A stretch of 64,000 bases of DNA. It comes from Roseateles sp. XES5. Lineage in GTDB: Bacteria > Pseudomonadota > Alphaproteobacteria > Rhizobiales > Rhizobiaceae. Of the stretch, positions 54,925 to 64,000 are shown piece after piece. The first letter of the stretch is position 1, and every line of letters starts with the position of its first letter. Made by a program: the position numbers and the translations under genes. A model generated the notes under the pieces. The model was not told where the DNA came from, did not search any database, and saw only the letters and a list, made by a program, of their open reading frames with translations. The stretch spans positions 1,347,501 to 1,411,500 of the forward strand of contig NZ_CP084752.1 in assembly GCF_020535545.1 (NCBI RefSeq), given 5' to 3'.

Positions 54925-55419
54925 CTAGCGAAGATCGCGCCGCAAGACAAGCGCCGTGGACCGGCTGCCATCCGCGGCCGCATAATAGGCCTTGCGCTCG
55001 CCGACCTTGATGAAGCCGAGCTTGGCGTAGAGCCCGCGGGCGGCGGCGTTGACCTCGTCGACCTCAAGGAAAATATCCTCTGCGCCGCGCATCCTGGCTT
55101 CGCGCAGGGCCGCCAGCATCAGCCGCCAGCCGAGGCCGGCGCGGGCAAAGCGCTCGTCGACGCCGATGGTCAGGATTTCCGCCTCGCCGGCCGTGGCGCG
55201 GGCCAGCACGAAACCACCCGCCGTGCGACCGAGCACGTTCTCCTTCAGCGCCAGAAAGCCGAAGACCGGATCCTGCGACAGCAGCGAATGAAACTCGCCG
55301 TCGTTCCACGGCTGGGGAAAGCGCGCGCGGTGGAGCGTCGCGGCGATGGCGGCATCCGTCGTTTCGAGCGGGAAGATCTCAAAGGCCGGCTTGCGGGTGA
55401 AGTAGTCGGTCAGGGACAT
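54925..55419 (-). CDS. rimI: Ribosomal-protein-alanine N-acetyltransferase-like GNAT protein
   Basis: 164 residues of the GNAT fold. The acetyl-CoA site is around VDERFARAGLGWRLMLAA (~92-109), and FLEVDEVNAAARGLYAKLGF is the RimI-type signature. It presumably acetylates a ribosomal protein N-terminus (S18). It begins one base after the tsaB stop codon. Confidence 0.9.
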   Translation of the reverse strand: MSLTDYFTRKPAFEIFPLETTDAAIAATLHRARFPQPWNDGEFHSLLSQDPVFGFLALKENVLGRTAGGFVLARATAGEAEILTIGVDERFARAGLGWRLMLAALREARMRGAEDIFLEVDEVNAAARGLYAKLGFIKVGERKAYYAAADGSRSTALVLRRDLR

Positions 55420-55420
55420 G

Positions 55421-56068
55421 TCATGCCCTCCGGATCGCGAAACCCGCCTGCGGCTTGGCATCGGGACCGCGCAGATAGAGCGGCCTCGGCAGATGCGCCT
55501 GCGGATCGAGGCGGGCGCCCAGCCGCGCGACGATGGCGATGGAGACGCCGTCCGTTCCCGGCGATGCCCCTTCGCGCAGCAGCGCGGCAGCCGAACCCAC
55601 AATCGCACCGTCATGGCCTGCCGCGATCTCCCGCGCCTCGGCAATGGCGGCGATGGCGGGCGGCGAGGCCGCAGCGCCATCGGCGGCAAAGCGCTGCCAG
55701 TAGATTTCGTCGCGCTTGGCATCCATGGCGACAAGGAGCGGCGCGCCGGCCTGATGTTCGGCGGCAAGCGCCGAAAGCGTGGAGACGCCGACCGCGGGAA
55801 CGCCGAGCGCAAGCGCCAGGCCGCGCGCGGCGGCAACGCCGACGCGGATGCCGGTGAAGGACCCTGGGCCGACCGTGACGGCGATACGCTCCAACGCCGG
55901 CAAATCCATGCCTGCCACGTCCAGCGCCGCATCGACGAATTCCATCAGCCGTTCGGCATGGCCACGGCCGATCTCGGCGCCGGCGGCACCGAGAACCGTA
56001 TCCTGGTCGGAATCATAGAGCGCCGCGTAGCAGCCGGTGCCCGCCGTATCGATCGCAAGAACGATCAT
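55421..56068 (-). CDS. tsaB: tRNA threonylcarbamoyladenosine biosynthesis protein TsaB
   Basis: 215 residues. The N-terminal VLAIDTAGTGCYAALYD and the segment AVTVGPGSFTGIRVGVAAARGLA (first half ~62-76) are the YeaZ/TsaB hallmarks. It is the partner of TsaD in making t6A at A37. tsaB-rimI is a common bacterial pair and here they nearly overlap. Confidence 0.95.
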   Translation of the reverse strand: MIVLAIDTAGTGCYAALYDSDQDTVLGAAGAEIGRGHAERLMEFVDAALDVAGMDLPALERIAVTVGPGSFTGIRVGVAAARGLALALGVPAVGVSTLSALAAEHQAGAPLLVAMDAKRDEIYWQRFAADGAAASPPAIAAIAEAREIAAGHDGAIVGSAAALLREGASPGTDGVSIAIVARLGARLDPQAHLPRPLYLRGPDAKPQAGFAIRRA

Positions 56069-56098
56069 GCCGGCAGCCCTTTCCGTGCGGCGAAGGCC

Positions 56099-56668
56099 TC
56101 AGGCGACGGCTTCAACTTCCTGCACTTCCGGTACGAAATGGCGAAGAAGGTTCTGCACGCCGTGCTTGAGCGTTGCCGTGGAGGACGGGCAGCCCGAGCA
56201 GGCGCCCTTCATGTTGAGATAGACAACGCCGTCGCGGAAGCCCTTGAAGGTGATGTCGCCGCCGTCCTGCGCCACGGCCGGGCGCACGCGCGTGTCGAGC
56301 AGTTCCTTGATGGTGGCGACGATGGTCTCGTCGCCCTCGTTGAAGAACTCGCCGTCCTCGTCAGCGCTGCCGCCGAGGGCGCCGCTGGCGATGACCGGCT
56401 GGCCGGACATGAAGTGTTCCATTATGTTGCCGAGGATGGCCGGCTTCATATGCTGCCAGTCCGCGCCGTCCTTGGTGACGGTGATGAAATCGTAACCGAG
56501 GAACACGCTTTTGACGCCGGGAATGGCGAAGAGGCGAGCGGCGAGCGGCGACGCGGCGCGCGCTTCCGTTTCGTCGCGGAACTCGGCCGTGCCCGTTTCC
56601 AGCACCACCTTGCCCGGCAGGAACTTGAGGGTCGCCGGGTTCGGCGTCGCTTCGGTCTGGATGAACAT
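56099..56668 (-). CDS. NfuA-like Fe-S scaffold protein
   Basis: 189 residues. An N-terminal Nfu domain (MFIQTEATPNPATLKFLPGK) is followed by a C-terminal NifU-like domain with the cluster-binding CxxC in GACSGCPSS. It carries Fe-S clusters to target proteins. The start at 56668 matches family N-termini and has GGAG five bases upstream. An Irr-like palindrome lies 42 bases upstream. Confidence 0.92.
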   Translation of the reverse strand: MFIQTEATPNPATLKFLPGKVVLETGTAEFRDETEARAASPLAARLFAIPGVKSVFLGYDFITVTKDGADWQHMKPAILGNIMEHFMSGQPVIASGALGGSADEDGEFFNEGDETIVATIKELLDTRVRPAVAQDGGDITFKGFRDGVVYLNMKGACSGCPSSTATLKHGVQNLLRHFVPEVQEVEAVA

Positions 56669-56709
56669 CTTCGTCTCCATGCGGCCGGGCGCGTCCGCCC
56701 GCCAAAGTA

Positions 56710-56726
56710 TTTAGAATAATTCAAAA
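56710..56726. promoter_or_regulatory. Irr-box-like palindrome before the nfuA-like gene
   Basis: TTTAGAA-TAA-TTCAAAA, one mismatch from a perfect TTTAGAA-N3-TTCTAAA palindrome. It is AT-rich in GC-rich DNA and close to the Irr-box/iron-control-element shape of Rhizobiales (recalled). It probably overlaps the promoter. Confidence 0.5.
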
Positions 56727-56809
56727 GAAGATAGGCGCTTCCGCACCTCTCTTCAAGAGCGCGGGATTCTTTCTGCTGCGCAATCCCGCACCAAATCGCC
56801 GCGCCTTTC

Positions 56810-57301
56810 CTAGCTCAGCGCGTCCAGTTCCTCGTCGCTCAGGGAGTCCGGAATGACGGTCACGGGGATCGGGAAAGCCTGGCCGCGACTTGCGAGCGAG
56901 GAAACCAGCGGCCCCGGCCCTTCCTTGGCGGAGCCGGCGGCCAGAACGAGGATCGCGATGTCGCGGTCCTCCTCGATGAGGCCATTGATCTCTTCGCTGG
57001 CGACGCCCTCACGGATCACCGGCTCCGGCTCGATGCCGACCGATTCGCGCAGGGCCTGCGCGGCTTTGGCGAGCACGGCTTCCGCCTCCTCGCGCGCTTC
57101 CGCCCGCATGATCTCCTCGACGCCCAGCCATTGCTGGAAATCGCCGTTGGCGATCACATAGAGCAGGACCACGCCGCCATTGGAGTTCTTCGCCCGCATT
57201 CCCGCATAGTGGACGGCGCGCTGGCATTCCGGCGTGTCGTCGATGACCGCCAGGAATTTGCGGCGGTGGCCTTCCATGCGAGAAAGTCGTCGAGAAACCA
57301 T
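56810..57301 (-). CDS. Universal stress protein family (UspA)
   Basis: 163 residues. FLAVIDDTPECQRAVHYAG starts the fold, and the late region VLAAGSAKEGPGPLVSSLAS takes the place of the ATP-binding G-x2-G-x9-G-S/T motif. The spacing is not canonical, so ATP binding is uncertain. Function is stress related in this family. AAGGGGG precedes the ATG. Confidence 0.85.
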   Translation of the reverse strand: MVSRRLSRMEGHRRKFLAVIDDTPECQRAVHYAGMRAKNSNGGVVLLYVIANGDFQQWLGVEEIMRAEAREEAEAVLAKAAQALRESVGIEPEPVIREGVASEEINGLIEEDRDIAILVLAAGSAKEGPGPLVSSLASRGQAFPIPVTVIPDSLSDEELDALS

Positions 57302-57340
57302 GCGGCCCCCTTGCTTCGGTTCCTGCGTTTCGCGGCGACC

Positions 57341-58408
57341 TTACTGCACAAAACCGATGATGTCGCGGACTTCCTTCATGGTTTTTTCGGCCCGCGCCCG
57401 CGCCCTTTCGCCGCCGTCCCGAAGGATCGCGTCGATATGGCTGGTGTCGTCCATCAGGCGGCGCATCTCGCCGGTGATCGGGGAGAGAACATTGACCGAA
57501 AGGTCGACCAGCGCCGGCTTGAAGACGGAGAACTGCTGACCGCCGAATTCGGCGAGAACCTCGGCCTTCGTCTTGTCGGAGAGCGCGGCATAGATGCCGA
57601 CGAGGTTTTCCGCCTCGGGGCGGCCCTTCAGACCCTCGACATCGCTCGGCAAACCATCCGGATCGGTCTTGGCCTTGCGGATCTTCTTGGAAATCGTCTC
57701 GGCGTCGTCGAGCAGGTTGACGCGCGAAAGATCGGACGCGTCCGACTTCGACATCTTCTTCGTGCCGTCGCGCAGCGACATGACGCGCGGCGCCGGGCCG
57801 CCGATCAGCGGTTCGACCATCGGGAAATAGGCGTGCACCGGCTCCTCGCCGACGACGATATCGACGCCCGTGCCGGTCTTGCGGATATGGCTGCCGAAGT
57901 CGATGTTGAACTTCTGGGCGATGTCGCGGGTCAGTTCCAGATGCTGCTTCTGGTCGTCGCCAACCGGAACATGGGTCGCGCGGTAGACGAGGATGTCGGC
58001 AGCCATCAGGCTCGGATAGGCAAGCAGGCCCAGCGAGACCTGCTCGGCATTCTTGCCGCCGGCCTTGTCCTTGAACTGGGTCATGCGCTCCATCCAGCCG
58101 ATGCGCGCCACGCAGTTGAAGATCCAGGCGAGCTCCGAATGTTGCGGCACGGCGGACTGGTTGAAGACGATGTGCTTCTTCGGGTCGATGCCGGAGGCGA
58201 TGAAGGCAGCCGCGATGGAGCGGATCTGGTTGCGCATGTCCTCATGCACCAGCTGCGCGGTCAGCGCGTGCAGGTCGACGACGCAGTAGATGCAGTCATT
58301 GTCGTCCTGCAGGGCGACGAACTTGCGGATCGCGCCGAGATAGTTGCCGAGGTGAAGATTGCCGGTCGGCTGGACGCCGGAGAAGACGAGAGGCTTGAAT
58401 GCGCTCAT
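57341..58408 (-). CDS. trpS: Tryptophanyl-tRNA synthetase
   Basis: 355 residues. The class I signatures are [15 protein letters not shown] (HIGH-like, ~11-25) and KKMSKSDAS (KMSKS, ~209-217). YLVDL-type tryptophan-site sequences appear as [12 protein letters not shown]. No leader peptide or T-box is visible upstream. Confidence 0.96.
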   Translation of the reverse strand: MSAFKPLVFSGVQPTGNLHLGNYLGAIRKFVALQDDNDCIYCVVDLHALTAQLVHEDMRNQIRSIAAAFIASGIDPKKHIVFNQSAVPQHSELAWIFNCVARIGWMERMTQFKDKAGGKNAEQVSLGLLAYPSLMAADILVYRATHVPVGDDQKQHLELTRDIAQKFNIDFGSHIRKTGTGVDIVVGEEPVHAYFPMVEPLIGGPAPRVMSLRDGTKKMSKSDASDLSRVNLLDDAETISKKIRKAKTDPDGLPSDVEGLKGRPEAENLVGIYAALSDKTKAEVLAEFGGQQFSVFKPALVDLSVNVLSPITGEMRRLMDDTSHIDAILRDGGERARARAEKTMKEVRDIIGFVQ

Positions 58409-58535
58409 GGCGGTATCCTTCAGGCGGGTGGAAGGCCTGATCCTGTTGAAGAGGAAGATCCGGGACAGGTATGCGCCCGGACTTGCGTAAACCCGTCGCG
58501 CTTATGCACGGCGACGGGCCGCCGATCAAGGGGCG

Positions 58536-58928
58536 TCAGCCACGCGGCTCGATAAGGTCCCAGAGGTTGCCGAAGGCATCCTCGAAGACGGCGACCGTGC
58601 CGTAGGGTTCGTGCCGGGGCGCTTCTTGGAAATGCACGCCGGCCGCAAGGAAGGCGGCATGGTCCCGCCCGAAATCGTCCGTGTGCAGGAAGAAGCCGAC
58701 ACGGCCGCCCGTCTGGTTGCCGATCGCCGCCTGCTGGCGCGCGCCATCGGCGACGGCAAGGAGAAGGCCGCTCTCGCCCGCGCCCGGCGGACGGACGATC
58801 ACCCAGCGCTTGCCGTCGCCGAGCGCGGTATCCTCGACAAGCTCGAAGCCGAGCCTGCCGCAATAAAACGCGATGCCCACATCGTAGTCCGGCACCAGCA
58901 GCGAAACGAGGGCGATCCGCTGCCTCAT
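58536..58928 (-). CDS. VOC-family (glyoxalase/bleomycin-resistance fold) protein
   Basis: 130 residues, two betaalpha-beta-beta-beta modules (ALVSLLVPDYDVGIAFYCGR and VGFFLHTDDFGRDHAAFLAA), ending AVFEDAFGNLWDLIEP. A metal-dependent dioxygenase, isomerase or binding role is possible; substrate unknown. The start ATG overlaps the murJ stop codon (ATGA), so translation is probably coupled to murJ. Confidence 0.87.
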   Translation of the reverse strand: MRQRIALVSLLVPDYDVGIAFYCGRLGFELVEDTALGDGKRWVIVRPPGAGESGLLLAVADGARQQAAIGNQTGGRVGFFLHTDDFGRDHAAFLAAGVHFQEAPRHEPYGTVAVFEDAFGNLWDLIEPRG

Positions 58929-60511
58929 TCCGCGCCGGCCTGCGGCTTGCCGCGCCCGCGCTTCAGGTTGCGGCGGATCATGCCGGGGTCCGCGCCGCCG
59001 ATGAGGAAGGCCAGCGAGAAATAGACGACCATGGCGAGGCCGACGAGGAGGCCGAGCGCCGCCACCTGCTCGTAGAGCGGCGCGGCCGAGCCGAGATGAT
59101 CGGCGAGATAGCCGGAAGCGTATTCGAGTGAGACCGCCATGACCACGGTGGCGACGAGCAGCTTTGCGACGCGCACGGCGAGCGCCTTTTCCAGCGGCCA
59201 GTGGCCGCGGCGCACCAGCGTGACGAAGAGCAGCAACGCCGTCAGCCAGCCGGAAACGGCCTCTGCGGTCGCGATGCCGCGCTCGTAGAACAGCGGGAAG
59301 AGCGAGACCGCCAGCACGCAGTTGATGACCACCGACAGCATGGTGATGCGCATCGGCGTCTTGGTGTCCTCGCGAGCGAAGAAGCCGGGATTGAGCGCCT
59401 TGATCATCACGAAGCCGGGCAGGCCGAGGCCGTAGATGGCGAGCGTGCCGGCGACGATGGAGGTCGTCTCCGGGCTGAAGGCGCCGCGCTCGTAGAGCAC
59501 GCGCACGATCTCGTCGGAGATGACCCAGAGCGCGCCGGCGGCCGGCAGGGTGAGGAAGAGCACGAATTCCATCGAGCGGTTCTGCAGGTGGCCCGCCTCC
59601 CGCTCCTGGCCGCCCTTCAGCGCCCGCGCCAGTTCCGGCAGCATCACCACGCCGACGGCGATACCGACCACGCCGAGCGGCAGCTGGTAGACGCGGTCGG
59701 CATATTGCAGGGCCGAGATCGCGCCGTCCTTGGTGGAGGCGATCATCTGGCCGATGAGCTGGTTGATCTGGGTGATGCCGCCCGTCACCGCCGCCGGCAG
59801 GGCGAGCCAGAGCAGGCGCTTGACGTTGGGTGTCATGCGCGGGCGACGGAAGCCGATCTTCATGCCGGCATGGCGCACGCCCGCATAGAGCACGGCCATC
59901 TGGAGAAGGCCGGCGGCAAGCACGCCCCAGGAGAGATACCAGGCCGTTTCCAGCGGCGTCGCGCCCTGCCAGAGGCCGTAGGCGAGCGCGCCGATGAGGA
60001 CGACATTGAGGAAAACCGGCGCGATGGCGGCGGCGAAATAGTGATGCAGCGAATTCAGCATGCCCGACAGCATGGCCGTCAGCGACATGCACATGAGATA
60101 GGGGAACATGACGACGGCGAGCTTGACCGTCAGGTCGAACTTTTCTGCATCGTCGACGAAGCCCGGCGCGATGACCCAGGCGACGAGCAGCGGCATCAGC
60201 AGCTCCATCGCGATGGTCAGCATCAGCAGCACGGTGAAGAGCACGCCGAAGACCTCTTCGGAGAAGCGCTTGGCCCCGTCGATACCGCCGGCCTCGATCT
60301 CCTTGGCGAAGAGCGGCACGAAGGCGGCGTTGAAGGCGCCTTCGGCAAAGAGACGGCGGAAGAGGTTGGGGAAGCGGAAGGCGGCGTAGAAGGCGTCGGC
60401 CATCGGCCCCGTGCCGAGGGCGGCGGCCATCAGCGTTTCGCGGGCGAAACCGAGCACGCGGCTGCCGAGCGTCGCGCCGCCGACGGTCGCGAATTTCTTG
60501 ACGAGACTCAT
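58925..60511 (-). CDS. murJ: Lipid II flippase MurJ
   Basis: 528 residues with about 14 membrane segments. The N-terminal [18 protein letters not shown] and [20 protein letters not shown] match the MVF/MurJ family, with the conserved arginines of the central cavity. It moves lipid II across the inner membrane for peptidoglycan synthesis. The ATG overlaps the glnD stop codon by four bases; glnD-murJ is a conserved rhizobial pair. Confidence 0.95.
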   Translation of the reverse strand: MSLVKKFATVGGATLGSRVLGFARETLMAAALGTGPMADAFYAAFRFPNLFRRLFAEGAFNAAFVPLFAKEIEAGGIDGAKRFSEEVFGVLFTVLLMLTIAMELLMPLLVAWVIAPGFVDDAEKFDLTVKLAVVMFPYLMCMSLTAMLSGMLNSLHHYFAAAIAPVFLNVVLIGALAYGLWQGATPLETAWYLSWGVLAAGLLQMAVLYAGVRHAGMKIGFRRPRMTPNVKRLLWLALPAAVTGGITQINQLIGQMIASTKDGAISALQYADRVYQLPLGVVGIAVGVVMLPELARALKGGQEREAGHLQNRSMEFVLFLTLPAAGALWVISDEIVRVLYERGAFSPETTSIVAGTLAIYGLGLPGFVMIKALNPGFFAREDTKTPMRITMLSVVINCVLAVSLFPLFYERGIATAEAVSGWLTALLLFVTLVRRGHWPLEKALAVRVAKLLVATVVMAVSLEYASGYLADHLGSAAPLYEQVAALGLLVGLAMVVYFSLAFLIGGADPGMIRRNLKRGRGKPQAGAE

Positions 60512-63351
60512 TGTTCTGCCCTGATCCTTTTCGGCGTGGCGGAAGCCGGCGCGATCATGCCGGGCGGCATGCGGTCGCGCGCCTCGTCCGCCTCGTCCGC
60601 CATGACGGCCTTCAGCCGCCCGACGATATTGGCCTGCCGGTTGTCGTTGCTGACCTTCTGGCCGACGAGGTCGGTGACATAGAAGGTGTCGATGACCTTC
60701 TCGCCGAAGGTCGTGATATGCGCCGAGGCGATGTCGAGCGAAAGGTCGGACAGCACGGCCGTCACTTCCGACAGGAGGCCCGGCCGGTCGAGGCACTCGA
60801 TCTCGATGACGGTGAACTTGTTCGACAGCGTGTTGGAGATGGTGACGGTCGGCGAGACGGTGAAGGTGCGGGTGCGCCGGCGGCTCTTCGTGCGCGTCGC
60901 GATCACCTCCGGCAGACGCTTGCGGCCGGACAGCACGTCCTCGATCATGCGGCCGATCGTGCCGGCGCGGCGCATCTCGTCCGCATCGTTGGGGAATTCA
61001 CGGTTGACGAGAATGGTGTCGAGCGCGCGGCCGTCCGATGTCGTGAAGATCTGGGCGTCGACGATGTTCGCGCCCGCCGCCGCACAGGCGCCGGCAATCA
61101 CCGTCAGCAGGCGCGGATGGTCCGGCGAGAGCACCGTGATCTCGGTGATGGCGTGGAAGGAATGGGTGCGCACCATGGTGGCGAGCGTCTGCCCGCTCTT
61201 GTCCGCCTCGCGAATGAAGGCGGCGTGGCGCACCTGGTCCTCCAGCGACACCGTCAGGAGATAGGGATCGTAATGGAGGCGCGTATAGGTCTTGCGGTCC
61301 TTCTGGCTCCAGTCGGCCGGCAGCGTCTCGGAAAGGATTTCGCGAGCGGCCTGCGCCCGCTCCTTGCGCGACAGTTCGGAAAAGCCGCCGGAGATCAGGA
61401 GTTCGGTTTCATAATAGAGGGTGCGCAGCAGCTGGCCCTTCCAGCCGTTCCACACGCCCGGGCCGACGGCACGGATGTCGCAGACCGTCAGCACCAGCAG
61501 CATCTTCAGCCGTTCCATCGACTGCACCTTGTCGGCGAAGTCGACGATGGTCTTGCGGTCGTTGAGGTCGCGGGTCTGCGCGACCATGGACATGGTGAGG
61601 TGTTCCTCGATCAGCCAGACGACCAGTTCCGTCTGCTTGGGCGTGAGACCGAAGCGCGGGCAGAGTTTTCGCGCGACCTTGGCGCCGGCTTCCGAATGGT
61701 CCTCCGGACGCCCCTTGGCGATATCGTGCAGCAGCACCGCAACATAGAGCGGAATGCGGTCCTCGATGCTCGGCATGACCTGATAGCTGAGCGGATGGGC
61801 TTCCTTTTCGCGACCCTGGTCGATGCTGGCGAGCACGCCGACGGCGCGGATGAGGTGCTCGTCGACCGTATAGTGATGATACATGTTGAACTGCATCATC
61901 GCGACGATCTTGCCGAAATCCGGGATGAAGCGGCCGAGCACGCCGGCCTCGTTCATGCGGCGCAGGATCAGCGCCGGGTCGCGCGGCGAGGTGAGGATCG
62001 ACAGGAAGAGGCGGTTCGCCTCCTCGCTCTCGCGCAGCGCCCCGTTGATGAGCGTCAGCGAACGCGTCATCTGCTTCAGCGCGTCGGGATGGAACTCCAG
62101 CCCGTTGATGTCGGCGATGTGGAAGAGGCGGATGAGGTTGACCGGGTCGCGCTTGAAGACGTCGGGGTCGGCGATGGTGATGCGGCCGCGGTCCTCGAGG
62201 AAATCCAGCGTGCCGGCGATCTTGCGGGTGCGGCGGGTGAAGCGGCTGATGACGGCGGTGATGCCGGGCGCTTCCTTGGCCTGCTGGTCCTCGAGCGTCG
62301 CGCAGAAGATGCGCGTGAGGTCCCCCACGTCCTTGGCGACGAGAAAGTAGTGCTTCATGAAGCGCTCGACGGCGGAAAGGCCGGGATGCGGCTGGTAGCC
62401 GAGGCATTCGGCGATTTCGCGCTGGATGTCGAAGGACAGGCGCTCCTCCGCCTTGCCCGTCAGGAAATGCATGTGGCAGCGCACGGCCCAGAGGAAATCG
62501 TCCGCCTTCTGGAAGAGCTTGTATTCCTGCCGGGAGAGCACGCCGAGCTTGACCAGTTCGGCGGGGTCCTTGATGTGGTAGAAGTACTTGGCGATCCAGA
62601 ACAGCGTGTGCAGGTCGCGCAGCCCGCCCTTGCCTTCCTTGACGTTCGGCTCGACCAGATAGCGCGTGTCGCCGGCCTTGCGGTGACGCTCGTCGCGCTC
62701 GGCAAGCTTGGCGGCGATGAATTCCGGGCCGGTGCCGCGCACGATCTCGCGGTCGAAGCGTACCGCCAGCTCGTCGAACAACGCGACCGAGCCGCAGATG
62801 TAGCGCGCCTCGAGGATCGCCGTGCGGATCGTCATGTCGCCCTTGGAGAGCTGGACGCACTCTTCCAGATTGCGCGTGGCGTGGCCGACCTTGAAGCCGA
62901 GATCCCACAGGATATAGAGCATGAACTCGATGGCCGGCTCGCTCCAGGCGGCAGGCTTGGCCGGGAGCAGGAAGAGCAGGTCGATATCCGAGCCGGGCGC
63001 CAGCGTGCCGCGCCCATAACCGCCGACGGCCGTGACGGTGATGCGGGAGGCCGGCGGCACCTGGCCGGCGCTGAAGACGTGGTTGAGGGCGAAGTCGTGC
63101 AGGACCGCGATCAGCTGGTCCTGCAGCCAGGAAATGCGGGCGGCGCATTGCAGGCCGCTGCCATCGGCGAAGAGCAGTTCACGGGCGCGGGCGCGGCCGG
63201 CGGCGTTGACTGCCTTGAACTCGGCCAGAAGCTCGCGGCGCATGCGGTCGCGATAGTCGGCATTGGTGCTGGCGATGAATTCACAGCGCGCGCGCAGCGC
63301 CGGCACGTCGAGAAGGCCGGACTCGGCCGGCGCCAGAAGCTTGTTTTCCAT
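60508..63351 (-). CDS. glnD: PII uridylyltransferase/uridylyl-removing enzyme
   Basis: 947 residues. The nucleotidyltransferase domain has [18 protein letters not shown] near ~110-127. An HD domain follows with [17 protein letters not shown] (~510), and two C-terminal ACT domains (~730-810 and ~845-920) sense glutamine. It uridylylates PII proteins at low nitrogen. The ATG at 63351 was chosen by comparison with rhizobial GlnD N-termini; in-frame ATGs at 63384 and further upstream exist and the Shine-Dalgarno signal is weak. Confidence 0.95.
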   Translation of the reverse strand: MENKLLAPAESGLLDVPALRARCEFIASTNADYRDRMRRELLAEFKAVNAAGRARARELLFADGSGLQCAARISWLQDQLIAVLHDFALNHVFSAGQVPPASRITVTAVGGYGRGTLAPGSDIDLLFLLPAKPAAWSEPAIEFMLYILWDLGFKVGHATRNLEECVQLSKGDMTIRTAILEARYICGSVALFDELAVRFDREIVRGTGPEFIAAKLAERDERHRKAGDTRYLVEPNVKEGKGGLRDLHTLFWIAKYFYHIKDPAELVKLGVLSRQEYKLFQKADDFLWAVRCHMHFLTGKAEERLSFDIQREIAECLGYQPHPGLSAVERFMKHYFLVAKDVGDLTRIFCATLEDQQAKEAPGITAVISRFTRRTRKIAGTLDFLEDRGRITIADPDVFKRDPVNLIRLFHIADINGLEFHPDALKQMTRSLTLINGALRESEEANRLFLSILTSPRDPALILRRMNEAGVLGRFIPDFGKIVAMMQFNMYHHYTVDEHLIRAVGVLASIDQGREKEAHPLSYQVMPSIEDRIPLYVAVLLHDIAKGRPEDHSEAGAKVARKLCPRFGLTPKQTELVVWLIEEHLTMSMVAQTRDLNDRKTIVDFADKVQSMERLKMLLVLTVCDIRAVGPGVWNGWKGQLLRTLYYETELLISGGFSELSRKERAQAAREILSETLPADWSQKDRKTYTRLHYDPYLLTVSLEDQVRHAAFIREADKSGQTLATMVRTHSFHAITEITVLSPDHPRLLTVIAGACAAAGANIVDAQIFTTSDGRALDTILVNREFPNDADEMRRAGTIGRMIEDVLSGRKRLPEVIATRTKSRRRTRTFTVSPTVTISNTLSNKFTVIEIECLDRPGLLSEVTAVLSDLSLDIASAHITTFGEKVIDTFYVTDLVGQKVSNDNRQANIVGRLKAVMADEADEARDRMPPGMIAPASATPKRIRAEQ

Positions 63352-63445
63352 CGGATTCCGGCCTGCGTCCCGCTTGTCGTCCATCGCCCGTTCGGTTCGC
63401 ATGCCTATAGACCCTTTCAGCATGCGAGGACAATGATCCGAGCCG

Positions 63446-64000
63446 CTAGGCTTTGCCAAGTTCTTTCTTCAGCGCATAGAGCGCATCCAGCGCCTCGCGC
63501 GGCGTCATGTCGTCAGGGTTGAGGCCCTTGACCAGTTCCTCCACCTTCGACGGACCGGAACGCTTGGCCTCCTCGCGGCGCACGGCCACCTGGAAGAGCG
63601 GCAGGTCGTCGATGAGCTGGCTCGCCGGGTTCTTGCGATCGGCGTCCTCCAGCTTGGCCAGCACGTCCTTCGCACGCGCCACGACGGATGGCGGCAGGCC
63701 GGCAAGCCGCGCCACCTGGATGCCGTAGGAGCGGTCCGCAGCGCCGGGGCCGACCTCGTGCAGGAAGATCACGTCGCCGTCCCATTCCTTGACGCGCATC
63801 GTGGCGTTGGAAAGGCGGGCGAGCTTTTCCGACAATACCGTCAGCTCGTGGAAATGGGTGGCGAAGAGGCCACGGCAGCGGTTTCCCTCATGCAGGTGCT
63901 CGACGGCGGCCCAGGCGATGGAGAGGCCGTCGAAGGTCGCGGTGCCGCGGCCGATCTCATCCAGGATGACCAGCGAGCGGTCGGTCGCCTGGTTGAGGAT
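63446..64000 (-). CDS. mutS: DNA mismatch repair protein MutS (partial, C-terminal part)
   Basis: The frame is open to the window edge, giving the last 184 residues of about 900. Walker B and the ABC signature region lie in [16 protein letters not shown], followed by the switch [11 protein letters not shown]-terminal helical part reaches [13 protein letters not shown]. It binds mismatches and recruits MutL. mutS-glnD is the usual rhizobial order. Confidence 0.96.
   Translation of the reverse strand: MLNQATDRSLVILDEIGRGTATFDGLSIAWAAVEHLHEGNRCRGLFATHFHELTVLSEKLARLSNATMRVKEWDGDVIFLHEVGPGAADRSYGIQVARLAGLPPSVVARAKDVLAKLEDADRKNPASQLIDDLPLFQVAVRREEAKRSGPSKVEELVKGLNPDDMTPREALDALYALKKELGKA

Overview
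The window is GC-rich chromosomal DNA of an alphaproteobacterium. It is most likely a Rhizobiaceae member (Rhizobium/Ensifer/Shinella-like), although the genus cannot be fixed from this sequence. The evidence is conserved rhizobial gene order (fadD-pgi; rpmH-rnpA-yidC...engB...argB; dapD...dapE; def-fmt-truA; praR-metK-trmB; a miaB-phoH-ybeY-corC-lnt block; murJ-glnD-mutS). Further support comes from a Mur-type Fur protein, a PraR-type XRE regulator, two RIME intergenic elements and EcfG-type promoters. About 60 protein genes and one tRNA gene are supported. I see no insertion sequence, prophage, CRISPR array or rRNA gene. The two terminal genes (fadD, mutS) are cut by the window edges.

Layout. 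1-6.6 kb holds fatty-acid activation and sugar-phosphate and pyrimidine genes (fadD, pgi, a glycosyltransferase, fructokinase, pyrE, doxX). 6.7-16.8 kb is the accessory-looking part. It has a Crp-family regulator in tandem with a CHASE2 adenylate cyclase and a convergent FecR-domain protein. It also has a Sel1-repeat protein, a proline-racemase-family dehydratase, a phosphodiesterase, a glycine-zipper/DUF1236 protein behind an EcfG promoter, a lipoprotein hydrolase and an orphan Trp-rich protein beside tRNA-Arg(ACG). 17-21 kb holds a histidine kinase and a chemoreceptor. 21-39 kb is housekeeping (L34, RNase P protein, YidC, EngB, ArgB, DapD, DapE, TruA, Fmt, Def, RmuC, ribokinase) interleaved with transporters, an orphan anti-sigma-like protein, a sterol-desaturase-family enzyme and an eight-EF-hand protein. 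40-45 kb has a second chemoreceptor, a nucleoside hydrolase with a coupled small protein, and an Hsp20-DUF1150 pair.

From 44.8 kb to the end every gene is on the minus strand. In the direction of transcription these are mutS, glnD, murJ, a VOC protein, trpS, a universal stress protein, an NfuA-like Fe-S scaffold, tsaB, rimI, mur, plsC, miaB, phoH, ybeY, corC, lnt, praR, metK and trmB. Many neighbours overlap or nearly abut (murJ-glnD, VOC-murJ, tsaB-rimI, fmt-truA, rnpA-yidC), which suggests translational coupling.

Regulatory DNA is unusually readable here. There are matching AT-rich palindromes before pgi and fructokinase, a SahR-like palindrome before metK and an Irr-like box before nfuA. 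There is an exact GGAAC-N16-CGTT promoter before the DUF1236 gene and a heat-shock-like promoter before hsp20.

The main warning is that short stretches inside highly conserved genes (clearest in dapD and metK, weaker in fadD, phoH and the second chemoreceptor) switch to a CTG/GTG-dominated codon style. In dapD and metK they also switch to betaproteobacterial-looking residues. This may be assembly chimerism rather than biology.
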